Shown here piece by piece: positions 1 through 5,106 of a stretch of DNA of 12,372 bases; the stretch's first letter is position 1; every line of letters begins with the position of its first letter. A program made the position numbers and the translations under genes. The notes beneath the pieces were generated by a model that worked only from the letters and a program-made list of their open reading frames with translations, made no database searches and was not told the DNA's origin. Origin of the DNA: an uncultured Microcaldota archaeon (GTDB lineage Archaea; Micrarchaeota; Micrarchaeia; Anstonellales; Bilamarchaeaceae); the NCBI GenBank assembly GCA_903835325.1, contig CAILMU010000100.1, positions 1-12,372 of the forward strand. The letters run 5' to 3'.

Positions 1-83
1 ATTTCCTCGTTCCGATCCCCCAATCAAAATTCCGGATAAGTTATTTATTCCCTCTGCCCACAAGGCGAAACCCCGATAGCCCT

Positions 84-839
84 TTATTTGGCGGTGAGCA
101 AGTCCATGAATATTTTCGCAGCCACCAGGAAAAGGATCAGCCCTATCGCCGTCTTGACCTGTGTTGCGCTGAGCGATTTCTTCATCAGATGCGATCCAAG
201 CACGGCACCGAGAATCGAGCCGACGGCGCATACGCCCAATAGCGTATAATCCATATTCCCGAAGGAGACGTGCCCCAGGAAACCGGCAAACGATGAGAAA
301 ACGACGACGAGAGCGGTTGTGGCTGCCGCCTTTTTCGGGTCAAGCCCCCGCCAGATCAGGGTCGGAACGATGAAATTGCCTCCGCCAACCCCAAGAAGCC
401 CGCCTAAGAATCCCGCTATTCCGCCAGTTGCAAGACCGAGCGGCACTGACTGCTTGATGTCTGCGCCGACGTCCTTCTCCTTCGGCTTATAGAACAGCAT
501 CATAGAGCCTGCAAAAACCAGAAATCCTGCGAACAGCCACAATAAGATATTCTTAGGCAATTGCACTGCGGCCATCGCTCCCAAGGGCGAAAGGATGGTG
601 GCGGCGATTATCATTGGTATGGCGACCTTGTACTCGATCAGCTTGTCCCTTGCATAGCTTATCGAGGCGAGGGTCATTGAAATCGCGTTCAGGAGGAGGG
701 CTACGGACATGGCGGTTAAAAGCGGGATGCCTAGGGCGAGGAATACTGGTATCAGGATGAACGCCGCCCCGAGCCCCGCTATTGTCAGGATAGTCGTAAA
801 AACTAGGGTTGCCACGCCCGCGATTATGTATTCCATCAT
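84..839 (-). CDS. TauE/SafE-family anion exporter (sulfite exporter-like permease)
   Basis: Polytopic membrane protein of 251 residues, the usual length for TauE/SafE. The sequence is almost wholly hydrophobic, with about seven or eight predicted membrane segments in two related halves. The first half has GLGAAFILIPVF near residues 23-34. The second has GGLLGVGGGNFIVPTLI near 146-162, the glycine-rich signature of the family. Members export sulfite, sulfoacetate or other small sulfur anions across the cytoplasmic membrane, and the substrate here is unknown. It is the last gene of a minus-strand operon behind an ArsR regulator, a ferredoxin and an FmdE protein, with a 33-base gap to FmdE. Two ATGs lie in tandem (839 and 836). 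A GGTGA site at 844-848 sits 4 bases from the first and 7 from the second, so the second start is equally possible. The context suggests export of an oxidised sulfur or metalloid compound, which is inference. Confidence 0.9.
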   Translation of the reverse strand: MMEYIIAGVATLVFTTILTIAGLGAAFILIPVFLALGIPLLTAMSVALLLNAISMTLASISYARDKLIEYKVAIPMIIAATILSPLGAMAAVQLPKNILLWLFAGFLVFAGSMMLFYKPKEKDVGADIKQSVPLGLATGGIAGFLGGLLGVGGGNFIVPTLIWRGLDPKKAAATTALVVVFSSFAGFLGHVSFGNMDYTLLGVCAVGSILGAVLGSHLMKKSLSATQVKTAIGLILFLVAAKIFMDLLTAK

Positions 840-872
840 TTTTTCACCAATTTTCCATAACCGTTGTTTCCC

Positions 873-1475
873 TCACTTTTCATATCCCGAACATGGGATG
901 CACACGGGTTGACCATCTTTCGTCCTGACATACCTATCGAACGCATACTCGCCGCAAACCGTGCATTTTGTCTTGTTGAACGAGCCTTTCACAGGGCTGA
1001 ACTTGAAATCCGGCTTCGGTTCTATCTTGAACATGGATTCATCAGTTTGCTCGTACACCCATTTGATTATCTCGTCAGCCACTTTCGCAGGGATCTGGGA
1101 TGGTTCTACCCCCTTTTTCCGGTATGCGAAGAACTCGAACTTGCCCATCGCGTCGATGAACTCCGGTCTAAGGGACACCCGCACCGCACCGTTATTCGGG
1201 TGGTAGAAGGTTGCCGCCAGTTTGCCATAGAACGTTTTCGCCATGAGCAGCTTTCCATACGTGGCGCCGGTTGCTATCTGCATCCCGTCCATCATGCATG
1301 CCTGGGGGTGCCCTTCGCCTATCTCCGGGAATACGAAAAAGCCGTGGTCGCTCTCGTGCTTTACCCCGAGGCGCTCCATCGCCAGTACGCCCATGCGGTA
1401 TCCTATCGGCATGAACGGGCACCTGTGGCCATGGAACTCAAACGCCCAATCCGCTGGTATGCTTTTCTCCGTCAT
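873..1475 (-). CDS. FmdE-domain protein with C-terminal zinc ribbon
   Basis: Protein of 200 residues with an FmdE domain at about 10-145. The signature FHGHRCPFMPIGYRMG is at 14-29, and a second conserved block, CMMDGMQIATGATYGK, is at 60-75. A linker leads to a zinc ribbon at 171-195 (C171-x2-C174 and C192-x2-C195). FmdE proteins were named from the formylmethanofuran dehydrogenase gene cluster of methanogens, but their biochemical role is poorly defined. Many bind metal through the HGHxCP region and carry the same ribbon. The second cysteine usual in the TGcT block is alanine here (A71). The start is supported by AGGAG at 1484-1488, 8 bases upstream and inside the end of the ferredoxin gene. 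Four bases separate it from that gene, so the two are probably translated together. It may be a metal-binding or redox partner of the ferredoxin. It is not evidence of methanogenesis. Confidence 0.88.
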   Translation of the reverse strand: MTEKSIPADWAFEFHGHRCPFMPIGYRMGVLAMERLGVKHESDHGFFVFPEIGEGHPQACMMDGMQIATGATYGKLLMAKTFYGKLAATFYHPNNGAVRVSLRPEFIDAMGKFEFFAYRKKGVEPSQIPAKVADEIIKWVYEQTDESMFKIEPKPDFKFSPVKGSFNKTKCTVCGEYAFDRYVRTKDGQPVCIPCSGYEK

Positions 1476-1479
1476 ATAA

Positions 1480-1845
1480 TCAACTCCTGCTTTTTTGGCT
1501 CTTCATATCGCTATTTCTTTCATCGGCTAACTTCTCATTCAACTCCTTTTTTGCTCTCGCTAGAACGCCGTTTTCGATGATTATCCTCCTGAGCTCCGCC
1601 TTGTCTGGAAAGCTTATCGCTCCGGCAAGGCAGGTGTTGGAACATGTCACGCAACCGACAAGGCAGTTGTTGGGCCTTGCCACGATGGACTTGTTTTTGT
1701 CTTGATCCCAGCCGTATACGTTCCTCCCGCAGCCGGTTATGCACATGCCGCACCCGATGCATTTGCTGGCGTCCACGGTCGGGTTCCATTTTATCTTATC
1801 CCTCGCTATCCCATGCCATTCCGAGAATTTCTTGTCGTCTGCCAT
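1480..1845 (-). CDS. 2[4Fe-4S] ferredoxin-like protein
   Basis: Small soluble iron-sulfur protein of 121 residues. Cys29, 32, 35 and 39 form a standard CxxCxxCxxxC motif. Cys61, 65, 68 and 72 form a second motif with a three-residue first gap (CxxxCxxCxxxC). Together they can bind two [4Fe-4S] clusters for electron transfer. The prolines that normally follow the last cysteines are replaced by Gly and Leu. A charged, probably helical tail of about 40 residues follows the clusters and may bind a partner. The reading frame is open up to 1890, which would overlap the ArsR gene by 34 bases. The internal ATG at 1845 is preferred because the protein then begins 11 bases after the ArsR stop, behind an AGGCGAT sequence. 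It lies between ArsR and FmdE in one operon and probably supplies electrons to FmdE or another member of the cluster (inference). Confidence 0.87.
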   Translation of the reverse strand: MADDKKFSEWHGIARDKIKWNPTVDASKCIGCGMCITGCGRNVYGWDQDKNKSIVARPNNCLVGCVTCSNTCLAGAISFPDKAELRRIIIENGVLARAKKELNEKLADERNSDMKSQKSRS

Positions 1846-1856
1846 GTAAATATCGC

Positions 1857-2159
1857 CTATTCTGCCATGCAGCATTTTGTTTTCAGGCATCTCCCCTCTT
1901 TGTGGCCTAACGCCTTGAAAATATCACAGACACGGTAATCCTTTATCTGGTAGAAGACTTTCTGGCCTTCTCTTGTTGATTCAAGGATGCCCGCCTGTTC
2001 CAGCTTGGAGAGCTGGAGTGAAACCGTGGACTGGGTTCTTTTCACCTTAGGAAAAATCTCGCACACGCATCTCTTCCCGCCCAACAGCAGTTCTACGATT
2101 TTAAATCTGGTCTCGTCTGCCAACGCTTTCAAGAACCGCACGTCTTCTCTATTTTTCAT
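1857..2159 (-). CDS. ArsR/SmtB-family metal-responsive repressor with CVC site
   Basis: Winged-helix repressor of 100 residues, typical ArsR size. The opening FLKALADETRFKIVELL is the canonical ArsR start. C31-V-C33 follows at the metal site used by arsenic-sensing ArsR of the E. coli type (ELCVCDL). The recognition helix is around QSTVSLQLSKLEQAGIL (43-59) and the wing around EGQKVFYQI. More cysteines occur at 78, 91, 96 and 97, so the tail may add ligands. In the known family, binding of As(III) or a similar thiophilic ion releases the repressor from DNA. It is the first gene of the minus-strand operon and diverges from the thioredoxin-permease pair. The intergenic palindrome at 2167-2192 is its likely operator, giving control of both units. 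No Shine-Dalgarno site precedes the ATG, so the message probably has a very short leader or none. Arsenic is the best guess for the ligand, but antimony or another soft metal is possible. Confidence 0.93.
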   Translation of the reverse strand: MKNREDVRFLKALADETRFKIVELLLGGKRCVCEIFPKVKRTQSTVSLQLSKLEQAGILESTREGQKVFYQIKDYRVCDIFKALGHKEGRCLKTKCCMAE

Positions 2160-2166
2160 AAGAATC

Positions 2167-2192
2167 TAATTATTGATATATGTCAATATTTA
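2167..2192. promoter_or_regulatory. Palindromic operator between divergent ArsR and thioredoxin genes
   Basis: An inverted repeat of 26 bases with 11 of 13 pairs matching. Its core, ATTGATATATGTCAAT at 2172-2187, has a single mismatched pair. It lies between the ArsR start at 2159 and the thioredoxin start at 2220 and abuts the TATA-like element. AT-rich dyads of this size are typical ArsR/SmtB operators. Binding of the divergent ArsR here would block both transcription units. Confidence 0.7.
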
Positions 2193-2195
2193 AAA
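2187..2195. promoter_or_regulatory. TATA-like element, possibly shared by both divergent units
   Basis: TATTTAAAA is nearly self-complementary. Its centre is about 28 bases from the thioredoxin ATG at 2220 and about 32 bases from the ArsR ATG at 2159. An archaeal TATA box sits about 26 bases before the start site. One element could therefore serve both directions and give leaderless or near-leaderless messages, which fits the lack of Shine-Dalgarno sites at both genes. Confidence 0.55.
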
Positions 2196-2219
2196 GCTTA
2201 ACTTTCCAAATACAATATC

Positions 2220-2462
2220 ATGCCGATTACGAATATCAAAATATTAGGATCCGGTTGTCCGAATTGCAAGAAACTCGAAGCCAACGCCAAGAAAGCATGC
2301 GACGAGCTCGGGATAAAGGCGGAATTCGAGAAAGTCCAGGAATATGCGGATATCGCCGGATATGGTGTCATGGCGACCCCGGCATTGGTGGTTGGAGGCA
2401 AGGTAGTTGTTTCCGGCCGGGTCCCTGATGTGAACGAAATAAAGGGGATTCTCAAGGGATAG
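2220..2462 (+). CDS. Small thioredoxin-fold protein, TM0996/MTH895 family (Thioredoxin_3)
   Basis: Cytosolic redox protein of 80 residues matching the Thioredoxin_3 (redox-active disulfide protein 2, MTH895) family in length and pattern. It has a GSGCPNCKKLE active site with Cys13 and Cys16. The cis-proline loop MATPAL has Pro54, and the C-terminal helix begins near VNEIKGIL. A third cysteine, Cys27, lies in helix 1. Known members are small thiol-disulfide exchange proteins, often encoded next to a DUF318 permease and an ArsR, as here. The ATG has no Shine-Dalgarno site and lies about 28 bases after a TATA-like element, so the message is probably leaderless. The permease starts 3 bases after its stop, so the two form an operon. 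It may reduce or carry a thiol-bound metalloid for the permease (inference). Confidence 0.93.
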   Translation: MPITNIKILGSGCPNCKKLEANAKKACDELGIKAEFEKVQEYADIAGYGVMATPALVVGGKVVVSGRVPDVNEIKGILKG

Positions 2463-2465
2463 AAG

Positions 2466-3416
2466 ATGCTTCAGGAATTCGCGGACTGGGCCGCATATTC
2501 CCTGTTAGGGCTGGGCAGGCAAAGCCCGCTCGGGGCTGCGGTTGATTTCTTCATCTACGATTCAATCAAAGTCACGATACTGCTAGCGATAGTCGTTTTC
2601 ATCGTAGGGGTAATACGGACGTTCATAACTCCTGGAAAGGTCAAGAGATGGCTCGGCGGAAGAAGCGAGGGCATCGGAAACGTGCTGGCTGCCCTGCTGG
2701 GAGTTCCGACGCCATTCTGTTCCTGCTCCGCGGTGCCGTTATTCATAGGATTCATTGAGGCGGGCGTACCGCTTGGAATCACCTTCTCCTTCCTGACCGC
2801 CTCTCCGCTTATCAATGAAATAGCAGCGACCATGCTCCTTGCGATGTTCGGATGGCAGATCGCCGCTCTCTATATAGGCAGCGGCCTGGTGATAGCCATA
2901 TTGGCAGGGATAATAATCGGAAGACTGGGCCTGGAAAGCGAGGTCGAGGAGTTCGTCTATAAGATAAAGGCGAAAAAGGCCTCTGAGAAGGAGATGGATT
3001 GGAAGGAGCGGGCAAAATTCGGGATATCGGAATCCAAGAGCATAACGCTCAAGGTCCTGCCATACCTCCTCGTGGGGATTGCGATCGGCGGTCTTATCCA
3101 TGGATATGCGCCGTCCGACTTTCTCCTGTCATTCGCTGGTAAAGACAATCCGTTGGCCGTCCCGATCGTTGTGCTGATCGGAATACCGCTTTATTCGAAC
3201 GCGGCTGGGATGGTGCCTATCGTGGGCGTTCTCATATCCAAGGGCATGGCCGTGGGAACAGCGCTGGCCTTCATGATGAGCGTAATCGGGCTTTCGCTGC
3301 CCGAGTTCATAATACTGAGAAAGGTGCTCAAACCGAAACTCCTTGCGATATTCGCGGTCATATTGTTTCTCTCGTTCGTCGCCACTGGGCACCTGTTCAA
3401 CTTGATTCTGGGCTGA
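2466..3416 (+). CDS. ArsP/DUF318-family permease (putative metal or organoarsenical exporter)
   Basis: Membrane permease of 316 residues in the DUF318 (PF03773) family, with about eight membrane segments. The family signature TPFCSCSAVP is at 82-91, giving the Cys85 and Cys87 pair, followed by GVPLGITFSFLTASPLINE. A charged cytoplasmic loop at about 155-185 separates the two halves. The second half has a matching motif, GIPLYSNAAGMVPI. Relatives include ArsP, which exports trivalent methylated arsenicals, and the SO_0444-type proteins annotated as Cu/Zn exporters. The sequence does not say which substrate applies. It follows the thioredoxin by 3 bases, with an AAGGGAT sequence just upstream that may serve as ribosome binding site. 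The ArsR neighbours and the downstream methyltransferase make a metalloid plausible. Confidence 0.9.
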   Translation: MLQEFADWAAYSLLGLGRQSPLGAAVDFFIYDSIKVTILLAIVVFIVGVIRTFITPGKVKRWLGGRSEGIGNVLAALLGVPTPFCSCSAVPLFIGFIEAGVPLGITFSFLTASPLINEIAATMLLAMFGWQIAALYIGSGLVIAILAGIIIGRLGLESEVEEFVYKIKAKKASEKEMDWKERAKFGISESKSITLKVLPYLLVGIAIGGLIHGYAPSDFLLSFAGKDNPLAVPIVVLIGIPLYSNAAGMVPIVGVLISKGMAVGTALAFMMSVIGLSLPEFIILRKVLKPKLLAIFAVILFLSFVATGHLFNLILG

Positions 3417-3461
3417 ATGTTGCAGATGTCTTAATCCAGAAAATAGGTCCGAGCCGATAAA

Positions 3462-3469
3462 TTTATATA
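3462..3469 (+). promoter_or_regulatory. TATA box of the second ArsR operon
   Basis: TTTATATA is centred about 27 bases before the ATG at 3493. This predicts a transcription start at or next to that codon, hence a leaderless message. The spacing was the main reason for choosing 3493 over the in-frame ATG at 3475. Confidence 0.65.
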
Positions 3470-3497
3470 TTCATATGCGCATATATGCATATATGAA
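3470..3497. promoter_or_regulatory. 28-bp near-palindromic operator at the second ArsR start
   Basis: Two 14-base arms, TTCATATGCGCATA and the complement of TTCATATATGCATA, match at 12 of 14 positions. The dyad starts right after the TATA box and runs through the predicted transcription start into the first codons of the ArsR gene. A repressor bound here would block polymerase. The sequence differs from the palindrome at 2167-2192, so the two ArsR proteins may recognise different sites. Confidence 0.65.
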
Positions 3498-3771
3498 CGA
3501 ATCAGCTAAATTGTTCGCAGGGCTTTGCCATCCTGCAAGACTGGAGATCCTGGAAGCGCTGATAAAGAGCAAAGGATGCGTCTCAGAGCTCCAGCTCAGG
3601 ACAGGTAGGAACCAGCCGAACCTTAGCCAGCATCTTCGTGTGCTCCGCTATGCCAGGCTTGTGGATTACAGGAAAGAAGGCCGGAATGTTTGCTATTTCG
3701 TTAGCAGACCGGAAGTCGCGAAGCTGCTCAAAATAGCAAAGGAAATGTATCCGGAGGGAGAACATGGATGA
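3493..3771 (+). CDS. ArsR-family winged-helix repressor (second copy)
   Basis: Regulator of 92 residues beginning MNESAKLFAGLCHPARLEIL, the usual ArsR opening. A recognition helix follows around QPNLSQHLRVLRYARLV (41-57), with the wing at EGRNVCYFV. It lacks the CVC site of the other ArsR in this window. Its cysteines are Cys12, Cys29 (start of CVSEL) and Cys67, which could form a different site or a redox switch. An in-frame ATG lies six codons upstream at 3475. The ATG at 3493 is chosen because it lies at the expected start site after the TATA box and begins the conserved domain. The gene overlaps the glutaredoxin by 8 bases and heads a five-gene operon. It probably represses itself through the palindrome that covers its start. 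Confidence 0.9.
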   Translation: MNESAKLFAGLCHPARLEILEALIKSKGCVSELQLRTGRNQPNLSQHLRVLRYARLVDYRKEGRNVCYFVSRPEVAKLLKIAKEMYPEGEHG

Positions 3772-4009
3772 AGCGGAAGTCAAAGTATATAGCACCATGA
3801 CATGCCCTTATTGCGTGTTGGCGAAGAATTACCTGAAGAGCAAGGGAGTCGCATACCAGGATTATGATGTGGGGCTGGATCGAGCAAGGGCGAAAGAGAT
3901 GATAACCAAGAGCGGCCAGATGGGAGTTCCGGTGCTGGATATCAAGGGAACAATCATAGTCGGTTTCGACAAGAAAGCGATAGATGACGCTATCAAGGAA
4001 GGTGTGTAG
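3764..4009 (+). CDS. Glutaredoxin-like protein with CPYC active site
   Basis: Soluble thiol oxidoreductase of 81 residues, glutaredoxin/NrdH size. The active site is Cys14-Pro-Tyr-Cys17. The cis-proline is Pro56 in GVPVLDI, followed by IIVGFD, a pattern of the small Uxx-star/NrdH-like glutaredoxins. It would reduce protein disulfides or mixed disulfides, possibly also arsenate or thiol-metal adducts, using an electron donor not encoded here. It begins inside the end of the ArsR gene, with GGAGG at 3753-3757 and a 6-base spacing, so the two are translationally coupled. The next gene begins immediately after its TAG stop. Confidence 0.92.
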   Translation: MDEAEVKVYSTMTCPYCVLAKNYLKSKGVAYQDYDVGLDRARAKEMITKSGQMGVPVLDIKGTIIVGFDKKAIDDAIKEGV

Positions 4010-4216
4010 ATGAAGCTTTTTGAGAAGAACGTAGGGCAGGTCGATAGGATAGTCAGGATTGTGATCGGAGTTGCGCTTCTTGCGGCAGCTTACCTATGGC
4101 AAACTGATGTTATTGTCCGAGGTATCGTCGGCCTCGTGGGTTTGGTGGCATTGTTCACCGGAATCATGGGCACATGCACGCTCTACTCCCTTATTGGAGT
4201 GAACACCAACAAGTGA
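4010..4216 (+). CDS. DUF2892 (YgaP-type) small membrane protein
   Basis: Membrane protein of 68 residues matching DUF2892. The N-terminus KNVGQVDRIVRIVIG is typical. Two membrane segments follow at about 13-30 and 34-53. The conserved end GTCTLYSLIGVNT contains Cys56. The same domain forms the membrane part of the rhodanese YgaP and is often found alone beside thiol or sulfur genes. Function is unknown, and an anchoring or sulfur-transfer role is a guess. The ATG directly follows the TAG of the glutaredoxin, with a GGAAGGTG site within the end of that gene. It lies in the middle of the second ArsR operon. Confidence 0.88.
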   Translation: MKLFEKNVGQVDRIVRIVIGVALLAAAYLWQTDVIVRGIVGLVGLVALFTGIMGTCTLYSLIGVNTNK

Positions 4217-4221
4217 GCAGA

Positions 4222-4404
4222 ATGATAACCGTGATAGTGGAGCGTTGCCCTCAGGATCATCCATGCCCGATGATCAGGCGGTGCCCTCAAGGTGCGATAT
4301 CCCAGAAGGGGTTCGCAGCGCCTAGCGTCGATAAGGCAAAATGCATCGAGTGTAGTCTATGCGTCCGGACATGCCCATATTCGTGTTTCCAGAAGGCGGT
4401 TTAA
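4222..4404 (+). CDS. Small 4Fe-4S ferredoxin-like protein
   Basis: Iron-sulfur protein of 60 residues with eight cysteines in an unusual arrangement. Cys41, 44, 47 and 51 form CIECSLCVRTCP, a standard 4Fe-4S motif, with an extra Cys55. The N-terminal motif is loose: Cys9, Cys15 and Cys21 are spaced by five residues each, ending in CPQGAI. One [4Fe-4S] cluster (41, 44, 47 with 21 or 51) is well supported. A second, from 9, 15 and the remaining two, is possible. It probably passes electrons to a partner in the operon. The frame is open upstream to 4174, but the ATG at 4222, 5 bases after the DUF2892 stop, gives the conserved protein. Its TAA overlaps the ATG of the methyltransferase gene by one base. 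Confidence 0.87.
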   Translation: MITVIVERCPQDHPCPMIRRCPQGAISQKGFAAPSVDKAKCIECSLCVRTCPYSCFQKAV

Positions 4405-4931
4405 TGAAGCACGAACATGGCGGACATTCATCGAAAGCATACGTGGATATCCCCAAGGTGGTATCCTATCTGTTGGGCAAAGATGATGTTTTCCTGGATA
4501 TAGGCTGCGGACCGGGGGATTACCTCAAAGAGGCCGGGAAAGTTTCTAAAAACATCTCGGGGATGGACATCCATGAGGGCTCCGTATCATCAGTCCGTTC
4601 ATCTGGAATCAAATGCGTGCTGGGGGACGCTTCGAAGGGCATTCCGTTCACTGACCAATCCATCGATTCAATCCTGCTGGCCAATGTCCTACATGGTTTT
4701 ATCGCCAATAAAGAAGATGACGCTGTTTTAGCAGAAGCCGCCCGGGCCCTTAAGAGGCGCGGTCTCCTGGGGGTTGTGGAATTCAAGAAGACGTCGGAAA
4801 TCGGCCCTCCGGCAGATATCAAACTATCCCAATCTGAAGTGATATCCCGGATCGTTCCGGAGGGCTTCTCGCAAGTGGAAGAGGTCGAAGCCGGGCCTGA
4901 ACATTATCTCCTGGTTTTCAGGAAAAAATGA
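4404..4931 (+). CDS. Class I SAM-dependent methyltransferase
   Basis: Methyltransferase of 175 residues with a Rossmann-type SAM fold. Motif I is LDIGCGPGDYL at 31-41. The acidic ribose-binding residue is Asp55 in GMDI. GDASKGIPFTDQSIDSI lies at 74-90, then LANVLHGF at 92-99 and VVEFKK near 124-129. The N-terminus MKHEHGGHSS holds three histidines in the first eight residues, a possible metal site. The only cysteines are 35 and 71. It is shorter than arsenite methyltransferase ArsM and lacks its set of catalytic cysteines, so ArsM is not called. The start at 4404 overlaps the upstream stop as TAATG, behind AAGGCGG. It closes the second ArsR operon and ends tail to tail with the next minus-strand frame. 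The substrate may be a metalloid, a thiol or a small metabolite. Confidence 0.88.
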   Translation: MKHEHGGHSSKAYVDIPKVVSYLLGKDDVFLDIGCGPGDYLKEAGKVSKNISGMDIHEGSVSSVRSSGIKCVLGDASKGIPFTDQSIDSILLANVLHGFIANKEDDAVLAEAARALKRRGLLGVVEFKKTSEIGPPADIKLSQSEVISRIVPEGFSQVEEVEAGPEHYLLVFRKK

Positions 4932-4932
4932 A

Positions 4933-5106
4933 TCATTTGCTCTTCAGGGCCAGTATCGACAGGATTCCGATTATCAGGTACGTTATGAACCCGTAGACGC
5001 ATGTCGGCACGCCCAGTATCTTGGCGCTGGCAGCCGCACAACTGAAACCAGATGGGGCACCTGGAAACAGGCGTAGTTCACTAGATATGATCACCCTATC
5101 TTCCAT
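4933..5106 (-). CDS. Short VKOR-like membrane fragment, possibly a gene remnant
   Basis: A frame of 57 residues. The second half, SCAAASAKILGVPTCVYGF followed by one hydrophobic segment, resembles the loop and second membrane helix of vitamin K epoxide reductase/DsbB-like proteins (C-x-x-x-S-x-x-x-x-LGIP-x-x-x-x-G). A full VKOR has four helices and a CxxC pair, and these parts are missing. The upstream part overlaps the end of the 1159-residue surface protein gene in another frame, and no good ribosome binding site precedes the ATG at 5106 (or 5127). It could be a truncated gene, a very small membrane protein, or chance similarity. The stop is one base from the methyltransferase stop on the other strand. 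Confidence 0.35.
   Translation of the reverse strand: MEDRVIISSELRLFPGAPSGFSCAAASAKILGVPTCVYGFITYLIIGILSILALKSK

Noticed and set aside
1..83. AT-rich stretch as promoter of a gene to the left, or terminator of the TauE operon
   Set aside because: There is no T-run or hairpin on the minus strand, and any target gene would lie outside the window.
864..1580. 238-residue plus-strand frame opposite FmdE and the ferredoxin
   Set aside because: It has no recognisable domain and runs antisense to two well-supported genes whose cysteine motifs are intact. It is a codon-bias shadow.
1846..1890. Longer ferredoxin start at 1890
   Set aside because: It would overlap the ArsR end by 34 bases and add residues unrelated to the ferredoxin. 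The ATG at 1845 fits operon spacing.
4174..4403. Upstream extensions of the small Fe-S protein (from 4174) and of the methyltransferase (from 4359)
   Set aside because: Both extensions are read-through of the preceding genes in another frame. The internal ATGs at 4222 and 4404 fit the gene junctions.
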